A stretch of DNA of 64,000 nucleotides. It comes from Chrysemys picta bellii (lineage: Eukaryota; Chordata; Testudines; Emydidae). Of this stretch, positions 15,220 to 27,300 are shown piece by piece. Every line of letters begins with the position of its first letter. The stretch's first letter is position 1. The translations under genes and the position numbers were made by a program. The stretch lies in NCBI RefSeq assembly GCF_011386835.1, contig NC_088798.1:2790001-2854000 (forward strand), written 5' to 3'. The notes below the pieces were generated by a model. That model was not told where the DNA came from and did no database searches. It saw nothing but the letters and a program-made list of their open reading frames with translations.

Positions 15220-15924
15220 TGGTTACATTTATTTTCCCTTTCAAATGTTGACTAGTTTCAAAAGCAGAGAACTACTAATTCCCTCTACACCGATTTTTCT
15301 TGGGAATAGGTGCAAATGTATACAGTGGGCTTAAACCACCCATATTTTTAAACCAAAAACATTTGCGTATGTGCTTAAAACATTGCTTTTCAATGCAGTA
15401 TAAAATGGTGATTATACAACTTATTTCTCTAGAGACCTTTTAGGTGCACAAGAACCAAATCCTGTCGTGTGGAAGGAAAAAGGATTCTGACTTTAGAGCA
15501 TGTGCAAAAGAAGTGGCTGTGTCTCATGTAACCCCCAGCCAGTGTCCTCCGTGCCCAGCCCACCACATTCTCTCACATAGCAGACAAAGAGGTGCAGCTG
15601 GTTTTGGTGTGTCTAAACTCTAGTACTACAGCATGTTCGGCCATGTTTCCCTTAACTGCAGCTGTCTGAGACGTGGCAGGCAATGGAGGATCAAATTTAC
15701 CGGTGAGGTAACTGGGTACCTTTCCTGTGAAGTTAGTGAGACTTGTGCCTGCCTACAGCAGACCTGAACTTGGCCTGGAGGTTTGCCATACAGTTTACAC
15801 AAGCACTCTTCACCATATCGCATGAATCAACTTTCTTCCCTCCCTCCCTCCCCCCCCCAACCACCACCAAAGAAATGCCAGAGGTGGGCTTAAGATAATA
15901 AAAGGCATCCTAGAAAAATGTCAT

Positions 15925-16125
15925 AGCCAGTACCCCATCTCTTTTCTATGCAAGTGCAAATGGGTCAGAACATTCATGGGATATTCCCTGTTGTACAGAT
16001 GGGGAAACTGAGGCAAATATTTGTTTATGATCACATTCAGTAGTGAGGTGGGAAATAGAAACCAGGTCTCTTGCTGAGTGGGATTATGTCTCATCCATCT
16101 GGCCACAATACTCCCCTAGCAATTC
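15925..16125 (-). mobile_element. MIR/CORE-like SINE fragment (reverse)
   Basis: The plus strand shows the arrangement 'cagatggggaaactgaggca...gatcacattcag...gtgaggtgggaaatagaaaccaggtctc...' typical of old amniote MIR/CORE-type SINEs read in one direction. It is diverged, and boundaries are approximate. Confidence 0.55.
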
Positions 16126-16261
16126 ACTTCATCCTCCGCTTATTTCCCTGTCTGAAAAATGCTGTAGAGAGCTTCACTCAGAGACAGCCCGTTTGATTGT
16201 TGGCCATACTTACAGAAGGCAGAGACTGTGGAGAAGGAAGTGGTTCTGGAAAAGGTTTGAC

Positions 16262-16925
16262 AGTTGCGGATAGTCTGCTGAGCCTGAGCGCCCAGTGTGA
16301 TGCGGTGTCCAAAAGAGCTAATGTGATCCTGAGATGTATAAACGGGAATCTTGAATAGGAGCAGAGAGGTCAGTTATTTTCTCTCTGTATCTGGCCCTGG
16401 TGCGATCGCTGCTGGAATGCTGTGTCCACTTCAGGTGCCCACAATTCAAGAATGATGCTGATAAATTGGAGCGGGTTCAGAGAAGAGCCATGAGAATGTT
16501 TAAAGGGTTAGAAAACCTGCCTTGTAGCGATAGACTCAAAGAGCTCAATCTATTTAGCTTAACAGAGAAAGTTAAGCAGTGACTTGATTACAACCTATCT
16601 CCATGGGGAACAAATATGAATGGGCTTTTCAGTCTAGCAGAGAAAGGTCTATCATGGTCCAACGGCTGGAAGTTGAAGCCAGACACTTTCAGACGAGAGA
16701 TAAGGTGAGAGTAATAAACCATTGGAACAATTTACCAAGGCTTTACCCAAGCCTGTCACCCTTGAGCTTTGGCTTCAGCCCTGGGTCCTAGCAAGTCTAA
16801 TGCCAGACCTGGTGACCCCATTACAATGGGGTTTCAACTTACTTGGGGGTCCTGACCCACAGTTTGAGAACCACCGTGCTAGAGGATCACGATGGTCCCT
16901 TCTGGCCTTGCAATCTCTGAATTAA
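16262..16925 (+). mobile_element. CR1 LINE 3' part with a nested repeat
   Basis: The plus frame at 16400-16582 encodes the end of CR1 ORF2 (LLECCVHFRCPQF, LERVQRRAMRM, LKELNLFSLTEK). The CR1 3' end is at 16882-16920 (ggatcacgatggtcccttctggccttg). Bases about 16740-16878 are foreign: they match the end of the repeat at 31705-32090 (ccctgggtcctagcaagtctaa...gacccacagtttgagaacc). A second element therefore sits inside this CR1. Confidence 0.82.
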
Positions 16926-17961
16926 TGTGAAGTTGGCACTTGATTAACTGGTCTCTTCATGTCCTGAGATGGGAGGGTATACAGGAGAGAGAATCCACCT
17001 CAGATTCCCCAAAGAGGCTTGGGAATTTGGAATGGGACCAGGCTGGTGCGGCTACTGCAGCAGCAGCCTCTAGGGGGCACACTGTGCAGTTCCCGAAAGT
17101 CACACAATGTGTGTACCCTGTTGCAAACTGTAGGGGATGCTAGTTGATTAATAACGGAGCCTTGAAGTAGCCCTATACATTTACACACAGCCTGGGAAAA
17201 GAGACAGCTGCCCTGAAATGCTCTATGCTAGGAACCAAATGGAAATATTTTACCTTGTTACCTTTAAATGTTTGTAGCTTTTAAACAAATGGACCAGTTT
17301 TCTTCCAACGTGGCTTGTTTTTTGTAGATTTAATTGAGACTTTACAAAATCCCCTTTGGAGATTATGTCCTATCACCTGTGTAGCGATGTGTGGTTCTGG
17401 GGGTGGGTATTCCATACTGTATGCTAGAAAAATAGCTCATTTTAAGCTGGAGGGTGAGGGAGGGGGATTTTCAGCCTGAACTTTGCATTTCAAACGTTGA
17501 AGGCTTGATTTCTCATCCGTGATCACTGTGTTATTTTCATGGAACTTGTTCTGATCACTACGTCATCCCCTTACAAAAACACCAAATCACTTAAACCAGG
17601 TTGGAAAGTTTTTTTGTGTTTTTAAATATCATGTAAGCTGATCTGTGGGCTGGAATAGTTTGGTCTCATTCTGGTTGTGAGGCTAGTGGGTGGGTGCAGG
17701 TGCGCATGCTAGATAGTGGTCCCTTCTGACCTTACCCTCTCGGACCGAACAACTGCCTAGGCAGGTGTGAGGGAGGCGCAACTCAGTAAACGACGGCTCC
17801 AGCTGAAAGTCTGAATGATTCAGAAGAGAATCCCTCTTGCCTGTCTTATTTTAGCCCCACTGCTCCCCGTGTGCCATGCACGCTTGGTGTCCCTGCATTT
17901 GTATTGTTGAAAACGACTGACATCCGCAATAAAGGATCACACAGCTGAGGCTAGGGAGAGA
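16926..17961. other. Intergenic; nothing recognised
   Basis: No exon, RNA gene or clearly named repeat was seen between the CR1 and the BEST4 3' end. Open frames are short and lack family features. Confidence 0.35.
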
Positions 17962-17967
17962 TTTATT
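17962..17967 (-). terminator. Likely BEST4 polyadenylation signal
   Basis: The minus strand reads AATAAA 400 bases after the BEST4 stop codon. It is the first perfect hexamer I found downstream in that orientation. The 3' end itself is not proven. Confidence 0.5.
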
Positions 17968-18366
17968 TACCCTCACGGGAGGCGTCTTGCAGCATTTTAA
18001 GTTCCCTGTATGAATATTTCTCCTGTGTCCCTCAGTTTGGTTCTTTGTCACCCAGTGAATCCAACAGTTGGGCCATGGCAACCAGAGGGGTGTGATGGGG
18101 AACTGGTGACGGGGCTTTCTGTAGAGCACGATCCTTCTCGAACCCTTTGCAGCGTTTGAGCTGATCGCTACAGTCTGGCTTCTGGCCCTGTGGGCCTGCT
18201 CCAATGCCCACTGAGTCAGGGGGAGTCTTGCCCTTCATTTCAGTGGGTTTTGGATCAGGCCCTTAGCTGACAGCACTATCACACGAGCTGCCAGGCCTAG
18301 AGGACAGATGCCGGGGCGCAGCTCGCACTGAGAGTGGAGTGACGAGGCACGCTGAGCTCGCTGCCT

Positions 18367-21300
18367 CTAGGCAGCCGACTGGTCGGTGGCAATGCTCTCG
18401 TCGGAGGGTTGCCTCACGCGGATCTGGGGGTTCTCCCTCTGAGGCCCCTGTGAGGCTTCCAGCCGGCTGGGTATCTTGAGGCGGGTGCCGGGTGTGGGGG
18501 GCTCGCTGGCCTCATCTTCCGTCTCTTCCTCCTCGATGCGGCCCACCGCTTCGGGGTCCTCGCCAGAGCGGGGGTTGGGAGAGGGGAAGCCGCCCTCACC
18601 CCTGAGGCGCAAAAGGTGGTGGTGGGCCCGGTTGCTCCTCCCGAAATTCTTCAGGCTGACAGCGGGGGAGGCGGCCGCGGTCAGGAAGCGGTTGAGCAAG
18701 GGCGTGTGCATGCGGGGCAGGCTGGGCGAGGCCTCCACCTGCTGGCTCTGCTCCGGGTCGTCGCTCATCCTGGGGAAGGAGCGTGGGATTAGGGCGCAGG
18801 CTCCGAGTCAGAGCCACTGGAAGGCAGGGGAAAAGGTCCCATTGATGTAAAAGGGCTTCAGATCGGCGTCAGATCGGCGTGCCTGGGACAGGCTCCTGGG
18901 ACCACAAGGCCCCACCCAGCACAGACCTTCAGCCAAGCTGCCCTGGACGCTCCTGGGAGCTTTGCCTCAGCAAGGGGGCTGAAAGAAAGCACTAAAACGT
19001 GGCTAGTGCATCAGCGTCCCCTGCTTTAATATCTGAGCTTGGGTTTGGTAACCAGAGCAAGGGCTGCTGTTGCCCTTCGCCTCACAAACCAAGTTCCCGA
19101 ACACAATTTAACGGGGTTCGCGTAAGAAAAATTGTTACTCGAAGTTAAGCTGACCAGACAGCAAATGTGAAAAATCAGGACGGGGTGGGGGGGGGTAATA
19201 GGAGCCTATGTAAGAAAAAGACCCCAAAATCAGGACAGTCCCTATAAAATCGGTAGGATGACATCTGGTCACCCTACGGGAAGTAGCCCCATCTCCCTCA
19301 CAGACCTGTTCCTGTGCATCCTGGAGCCAGAGCTGCTGCCTAGGAGACGGTCTTTACTCCTGTTAGCTCAACGCCGAGGGAGCTGGAGTCTCTTTTGGCT
19401 CATGCATCATCAGGAGTGAGACACTCCAAGTGCAGAGCCAGACGATTCTGCACCAAATTTGCTTGGTAAAGTAAGAGATGTTTTTCCCTGACGACAAGCC
19501 CAGCAATCTCACTGCAGGCTGGGTTCTTCCCAGTTCATGCAGCTTGGTAAGTAATTCAGATGATTCCGGCCAGAGTCTTCCCTCACTTACCTTAGTGCAC
19601 CCAATTGTCGTCATGTTCTGCCCTCAATTCCCCCTGCAGACAACGGGGTTCACTTAGGTGTAACTAAGGGCAGAATTTGACCTGCAGATCTTTAGAAATG
19701 GATGAGGCACAAGCTAGAACTTCCCACCCCCCAACTTGCCTCTTAGATTCCAGGATCAGTTTGTGACACAAGCAGTTATTAGACAAATCACCTTCCTACT
19801 TGTAAACTGAGTAAATTGATCTGGCGTGTCTGAGGGGCAAGAAAGGGGAGCCCGCCCGGCCCTTTTGAGAGTGGCTTTTCAGGTCCAAACCACCCTTCAG
19901 AGCAATCCCAGAGGCTCTCGGCCGTAGCGGCTGTTTTCGTTCGGAATGATCCCGCTGACCTTACCGCATATCGAAGGTGGATCCCAGGAAGGAGGGCTTC
20001 AAGGTCTCAGCAGCCGTGGCGATGGTGTATGGCGGCTGAGCTGTGGATTCATTCCAGTATTTGTCCTTCCCTGTTAGAGGCAGGTTCTGGTACATGTCAT
20101 CCACGGAGAGCAGGGACACCTAAGGGTGGCAAAGGGCAGGCTCAGAGGAACAGAGCATGCCACAGGCTGGTTGGGTCTTTCAGGGGAGTGGGGCGCAGTC
20201 TTGCCTGTGAGGGATCAGCTGATCTGATGCTCTGGCATCAGGGGTTTCAATTCAGTTATCAGAGCCAGCTGGGGAAGCATCGATTGAGTTCCAGAAAGGG
20301 GTTGGGGGGGGATTGTCCTCTGTGACTGGCCCTGAGGGAAGAGGGTAGCAGGAGGGAAAGAGGAGTGGGCCCAACCCTAGGCAGGGGGCCTGGAGAGAGA
20401 TTGGGAATAAGGATCTAGACTGGGGGAAAGACTCCAGGGAGGGAGCCGTGAGGATCAGCAGCTCGGGTAGGAAGTGGGGAGGGTCAGCACTCAGAGAGCA
20501 GGCGGAAGGGGATCTCGGGAGGGGCAGAGACCCTTCTATTTTACATGTCCCTTGGGACTATTGTCTAAGTTTGTTAGCGGTGCCCACGCGGGGGTGCTAC
20601 AGAGAAGGCAGGCAGGCCACGAGGGTGACCCTGACATGCGTTTCGTGCATCAAAGGCAAAACTCCCCCTCACTCCAGCGAGGATGTTGCCTGAGGGAGAG
20701 TCAGACCCGGAGGCTGCATTCGCACAGGGTCTCATCCTGTACCCACTCCAGCCAACTGCAGCAGGTGCAGAACTGGGCACCAGGGAGACGCATTCTGTGA
20801 TGGAACAATCCTCCGGCTCCACACTTTCCTAGCGTTTCTCCTTTATTTGTTTCCATTTCTCCTGTGGATTTTTTTATGGCTGGTGCATGGTGCCAGCCTA
20901 ATTAATCCCAGAGGCTGGTGTCTGCCACCCACCGCATGGGCGTTAGCAGCGCTAGCTTCTCCCTGTCACACGGGCACCATCCCCTGAGGCTCGGCTTCAC
21001 CCCTGTTCTGGAGAGACCCCAAAGTTGAAGTTCAGATACAGCCCATTCATTCTGTGTCTTCTCTACTGCAATGCCAATGAGGGTCACTTGTGATGTCAGT
21101 TTTGTGATGTGGACATCTGCCTGCGGAGAGCCCCAGTTCACTGGATCTAGGAACCTCGGAACACCTATACAAGGACTGGATTTGAATCTGACTTGGAGGC
21201 AAAAGACTCCCTGTCCTGCCCCTAATCCTGGCCTGTAGCATCTCTGTGCGGTCCTGATTATTCCAGTTTGATAGAACAGCCTCCGAGGCATCGAAGATGT

Positions 21301-24300
21301 GCTCCCGGCCGGCACACCTGTCTCTACACCACACCCTCTTTGGAGGGACGGGGCGCACCTGCAAGTTCCTGTCGATCAGCTTGTTAGTTTCAAAGTCATC
21401 GTCGTCCTCTCCAAATGGGTTAATGATCTGTTCTGCAACCTGGAGAACGAAGGCAGAAGACCCCATGAGACCCACACACTCAGACACCAGGCTAAGGGTT
21501 CTCCGGTGCTTGTGAAACACGCTACACTAACAGCGGTGGATTTTCACTTGAAGGCTTTACCGAAAAAGGAGCCTCGTAAGCAGGGATTTGCCGCCCTGGA
21601 GGCCTCTGCTTGCCCGCAGACGAGGTAGAGATGGGAAGCGGCGCTGTAAGGTGCCACAAGTCCTCCTGTTCTTTTTGCGGATACAGACTAACACGGCTGC
21701 TACTCTGAAACCCGATGCTGAGACACATCTGCCCTGAGCTGAAGCGACCCCTTCTAGGGCAGAGAGGGGAGCTCAGTCCCAGTGGCCCATTCTGTCATTG
21801 CTCAAAGGGTCCACAAGCGGGGGCCAGTCAGAGAATTCAGTTGTGTGAGGGGGACAGGTCTCTCACTGAGTCCATCAGCTGGGAAAGACTCACTCACCTG
21901 GGCTGCAACCACACCTGTGACTGTGAGACACAAGCTCATTGGTGCCAGTTGGCAAAGGGTTCACAGCTCTGTGTCAGCAACGCCTAACGGCTGAAAAACT
22001 CGCTGCGCCTAACAGATCGCTTTCATGGGATTTATCCCTAAACGACCGGCCCTTGCAGGGCTGTCCCTAGTCATTTGGGTGCCCTATGCAGCCCCCCCTC
22101 CCCCAGGGTCTGGGAGGCAGGAGCTGTGGGGGGGCACTTTTGGGAGCCCCACAGACTCAGAGTGGCCTGGAGGATTAGCGGGGGGCCAGGTAAGAGTCAG
22201 GATGGAGGGAGTTGTGCGGGGCCCCACACCCCCCTAGGGATGGCCCTTGCAGGGGGGGCCGGCCGAGGGATAGGGCTGGTCACCGGGGCTGGTGCAGCTG
22301 CGTATGCCTAAGGACGGCCCTGGGGCCTTGTAAGGTCTCCAGTGAAAGCCAGGATCATGTTGGTCCTTCATATCACTGTGAAATGCATATACCGATGTGA
22401 TTTTAATCCTTGTGTCTATATACTGAAAATCTGACCTGGTCACACTGGGGAATATCGCTGAAAGTGAGAAACTGCTTTAGACAAGGACGTGAGCAGTTAA
22501 AGTCGTTTTGACTTTGCTAAGCCTGGTATCCGGCTGTTTTCCATGTAACTGTTCTGCTGCTAATATTCTTGCTCATGACACATTTGGCTCTTTGGACCTG
22601 GGCTCTGTCAATAATCGTATTTGGGTTAGAAAGAACTCGTAGCGCTGTGGTGTCAAGTGAAGTGCGACGACTCGGCTGGATTCACCAAGGTGACGTGCGC
22701 ACTGTTCTCTTCCCGGGACAGCGAACTTGGGGCTGCAAGGAGCGCCGTGAGGACTTGGGGGTGGCTGTGTGTAAACCTAGCACTAGCCTGCACAGAGAGG
22801 GCGAGACTGCAGAGACCCAGAAGTATGGGCTTGCGGGGCCAGAGGTGGGTGGTTTCAGGGAGCTGAACCACGGCGGAGACAGACAAAGCTGCTTCGTGCT
22901 AAGGGCAGGCAGTGGGTGCGCCTGGGGAGCGTCACAGTGACCTAGAAGTGAAAAGCTCCTCACTGATTCCCCTGACATGCCCCAGTGCCCTACGTCACGT
23001 TCACAGAGGGGACAGGGGCTGCAGGGGAGTCCGACAACCGGGGGCAAGGTCAGCTCTCCCACCAAGCTGGTGCCCGGCAGGGTCCTGCGCCAGGAACGTG
23101 CTCACCTTCAGCCAGCCGGCATAGAAGAAGAACTGCAGGAGGGTGGTCAGAGGGACGTACAGATCCAGATACCGGTCCTGATCCTGCTCTGGGTCCAGGG
23201 GCTCCAGAAACTGCCGCCCAATCACACAGAAGGCGAAGAAGGAATAGACGGCGATTGTAACTACCTGCATCAGAGACACTCGGTTAGCCAGAGTTGGGTG
23301 TGGAGGAGCCACTGGCTAGTCCCAATGCACATGGGAAATCCTAAAAGGGGAACTAGTGCTTTGGAAAATGAGACTAGATACAGTTTGACAGACGGAGATA
23401 GATGAGAGTAACACTGAGATCCTGCCACTGGTGAGCGTGAAAGAGTCTTGTGGCACGTCTCACAAGAGTAGCCGTGCTGTGTAAGTTGGTATCCCTGCCA
23501 AATTCCAACTCGGGGTGATTCCATGCTGCCGCTCTACACTCTTCCTACAGTTTCATTAAGAAACGGGATCCTTCTTCCCTCCCTGTTTGAACCTCTCCTT
23601 GTCCAATGTTGCGGTGTGCTGTTAAACAGCTGCTGCACCCCACCCCAGAGGTGGATGCAGTGTAGTGGTGGGTGAAGCGCCAAGTGCTTTGAGATGAAAA
23701 GTGATAGAGAAACTCAAGTTGTATCTAGGAAGACATGGATCTACCTCACCATGGGTCAGCCGCCAGGGCCCCATAAGCTCTCTGCAGATGCTACATGTAA
23801 AAGGTCGTCTCTACCCTGTAGAACTAGCCCGAAGCGGCTTACATGTGAAGGGTGTGTGGTTGGCAGGGAAAGGAACTGTCACTGATTCCCTTGCTGTGAA
23901 GGGGCTGGAGGGGTCAGTTTCCACGGGCCATGTGGTTCCCACCTCCGGATGCCATTGGAGGGTTGGGAATGGAGGGTGAGCTGAAGGCTGGGCACTCACT
24001 GACCTGTGTGTACACCAGCGGGATGCTGATCCAGTCGTAATGGAACAGCATGCTGCATTTGGCACGGTACAGATTCAGCTCCTACGCAGAGAGGGGAAAG
24101 CGGGGTTATCACCTGGGTGATAGCAGCCTTGGACAAGCTCCCGCCACCAGCAGCTGACACCCCAGGTCCCAGCAACAAGCTCCCAGATCCACACTCCCTC
24201 CCATCCCTTGACCTTCCAGTCCCCCCCAAACTTACATCTATGAGTAAGCGGAGGGCCACGTCGTCCCTGACCCGCCCATCTCGCCTGGCCTGGGCAGCCA

Positions 24301-27300
24301 GGTTGGTGAACCACACGCAGGGGATCCAGTACTTGTTGAAGTCCGAGTGGAGGCTCTCAAACTTCTTGCGCTCTTCCTGTGTCATGAAGCCTGCAGCGTG
24401 GGAGACGGCAGGTAGGGGAGAGATTCAGGGTCCCTTCTTCACCCCCTTGCCTGGCCCCTGCTCAGCGGGTTCCTGGGTTTGCTTCCCATGAATCCAGCAC
24501 TGGTGAAAGGGACCAGACTGTCTGGCCTGGCTGCAGCAGCCCTCAGTCCTCAGAACAGATACGTCGCGGGCAGCAGCAGGGCAAGCCCCCCACACGGTGC
24601 CCCGTCAATATGCACCCATCTCGAGAGCGGGGACACCCGCTCCAGGAGGCAGATCAGTGTCCATGACCCGCTCAGTCCTTGAGCTCTCTGCTGATGCTGC
24701 CAGCAAGGGAGTTGGTTGTGTGGGGTGGGTTTTGTGATGGGCACCCCTGTTCTTAGCAGGAACCGGATTGAGACCAAAGCTCATTTCACACAGGCCACCA
24801 GGCAGCCATCAGCAACTCCCAGTTACTACCGACTTGGGCTGGATCTGAGCTCTGCCTCCCAGCACCACCCCCGGAGCTGTCCAGCCCCCTTTCTGCGACT
24901 CAGCCAGCCATGGGGAGCTCCTGGAACCATCTGCCTCAGTAACTGGTGACAAACTCCATGTGGTTTCACTGCTAACCTGGCCTCCTGGTTGCCCAGGAGG
25001 AAGCCGCTCAGGGTCACAGATTCCAGAGGAAGGCTCCACCCCTGGAGAAATGGCCCCTAGAGTCTCCGGTCAGTGGCGGGAGTAGGAGACTCCAAGGCCG
25101 TCACGGAGCACGGCATGACTTGCTGCTGGGATTGTAGCAGGGGAGGCCGATTCCCAGCAGGAGCCCCGAGATTTCCAATCCCACCCTGAAAGCCTGGCCC
25201 CGTGGAAGTCAAGGCGAGTTTTGCCATTAACTTCTGCCAGGCCCCACCCCACCCCGTTGCTCCCTGGGCTGGCGGGGGATGGGGGGCCCTGTGGCTAGCA
25301 TTCTGCTCAGCCACGTGGGCGACCTGGGTTCAGCTTCCAGTCCCTGCTGGCTCCGAGTCTGCAGCTGCCGCAGAGACTGCCTTGCGTGGCTCCACGGCTG
25401 ATGAAGGGCTGCTGGCAGGCGTCAAATCAGGCCTCACAAGAGTACGAAGCAGAGGGAGAAGTGGGTCCCTCAGGATGGGAGGGGGCCAGGAAATCATCCC
25501 TGCAAGAAAACACCCTGCCACGCTAGGCTTTCCCTGGACACTGACCTTAACTCCAGCCCTTGCTGCTCCGTAGGCAGAAGGCTGCTGGCCGTAGCCTGGA
25601 AACTAACCAACGCAGCAGTGCTCTGCCCCGGCCCTGAGACGAGCTCACCTGCTTCTACCACATGGTCCATGGTTGGAAACCTCTTGAGCACCCTGGTGCT
25701 GACCGAGCGCAGGATGAGCACGGAGGACAAGTTGGCGTAACGGATGAGCGAGCGCCGCAGGATCCTCCCCTTTTCATCCTTCCCGTGGACGGTGCTGGAG
25801 ATGACGCACATCAGCTGGTCAGGCAGTGGGATGCTGGTGTACTGGGCCCACCACCGGTTCACGATCAGCGTGACGTAAAAACCTGCCCACGGAGACAGCC
25901 CACGGGGGCACGGTTACCAGCTGGGGAGGCAGTGCCGGCAGCCGCAGCTGAGCGTCGGAGACCCAGCAATGAGAGGCAGGAGCAAACGGGGTCATTAACT
26001 AGGGATGGCGTCTGGTGACGTGCGGGTTGTGCTGAGCGTGAGGGGCTGGCAGAGCTGCAGTGGGGGACGTTGCTGCGTTGCCTTGTCTAGATGGGATGTG
26101 AGTGTGCGGGAGCTCGCGTGTGCTAACGGACGGGTTTTAAAAGACAAGTGCAGACAAGGCTCATGGGGCCCCATTTCCAAGGGGATCTAGGCCCCTAGAG
26201 AGACTGACAAGTGCTTCTGAAAATCCCACTAGGTCCCTCTCTCAAGCCCTTTGAAAATCTGGCCCATTGCCTTCAACATCCGCTAAACGAGGTGAGTGAA
26301 AACCTACCCTCCTCCACTGGCTTGAACGTGCCCCCTTCAGCATGTATGAGCCCGTCACCCTAGAAGACTTCTCCAATGCATTACTTGGAAGGTGTTAGCC
26401 CCCATGTTGAATCCAAGTCTAAGCCACGCCTGAGCAACAGCAGGGCGAAAACGCTCGTTGTTAAAGAATCACTATTCCCACCAAAGCCAGGGCAAAGCAG
26501 ACCTCGCATAGCTCATATTCCCAACGCAGAAACCAAGCTGGTGTTTGGGGGCAGGCCCAGGAGCTCTTTCCACCCTTTCTACACACGATAAAGAAGAGAC
26601 AGATTTTCCCCTCGGCAGGTAGTTTTCACCTGTGACAACTGTACCAGCACTCTGATCCCTGGACCACCAATGACAGCGCTCTGGAGGAAACCTGAGGGGC
26701 AAAGCTGGGCCTAACTGGGGATGGGCAGGAAATCACGACAAGGCTAATTAACCCATGAGCCCAGAAAGCTGAAGAGACACAGGAAGGAAGAACAGGGGGC
26801 CAGACTAGAGCAGAGAGAAGCAACATGACTGACCCACCCACCTACCCACTCTCCGAGCCAGAGCCCTCTGCCTCTCAGAAACCTTCTGTCTCCCCCCTCC
26901 ATGGCTGTGTGCGCTAAGGAGTGCATGCAGCTGTCAGTCCAGAGCTGCCCACGTTTGTAAGGTTGGTGAGGAGAACGCTGTATATAAATTGCACCCGGGA
27001 GGTAACCAGAAGACGGTCCCCGAGCGGTTTGTGGCTAGAAAAGAGACAGGAGTGGGAAGACACCCGGTCACCATGTTTGTCTGGTTTCCGTGGGAGACGG
27101 ATTTCTCTGTGGCAGGAGAGATAAAGAGTAGCTGAGCGGTTTGGAGGGACATTGTGCTTTTCCTTTGACTCATTTCCCCTGGCAATAGCGGAAGGCTCAG
27201 GACTGACATCCGATAACCTACAGCTGGGCTTGAGTGAACGGCTCAAGCAGTTAGCCAGACTCTGGCTGAATTCGTTAGAGGAGATTTTGTAAAGAGCAGT

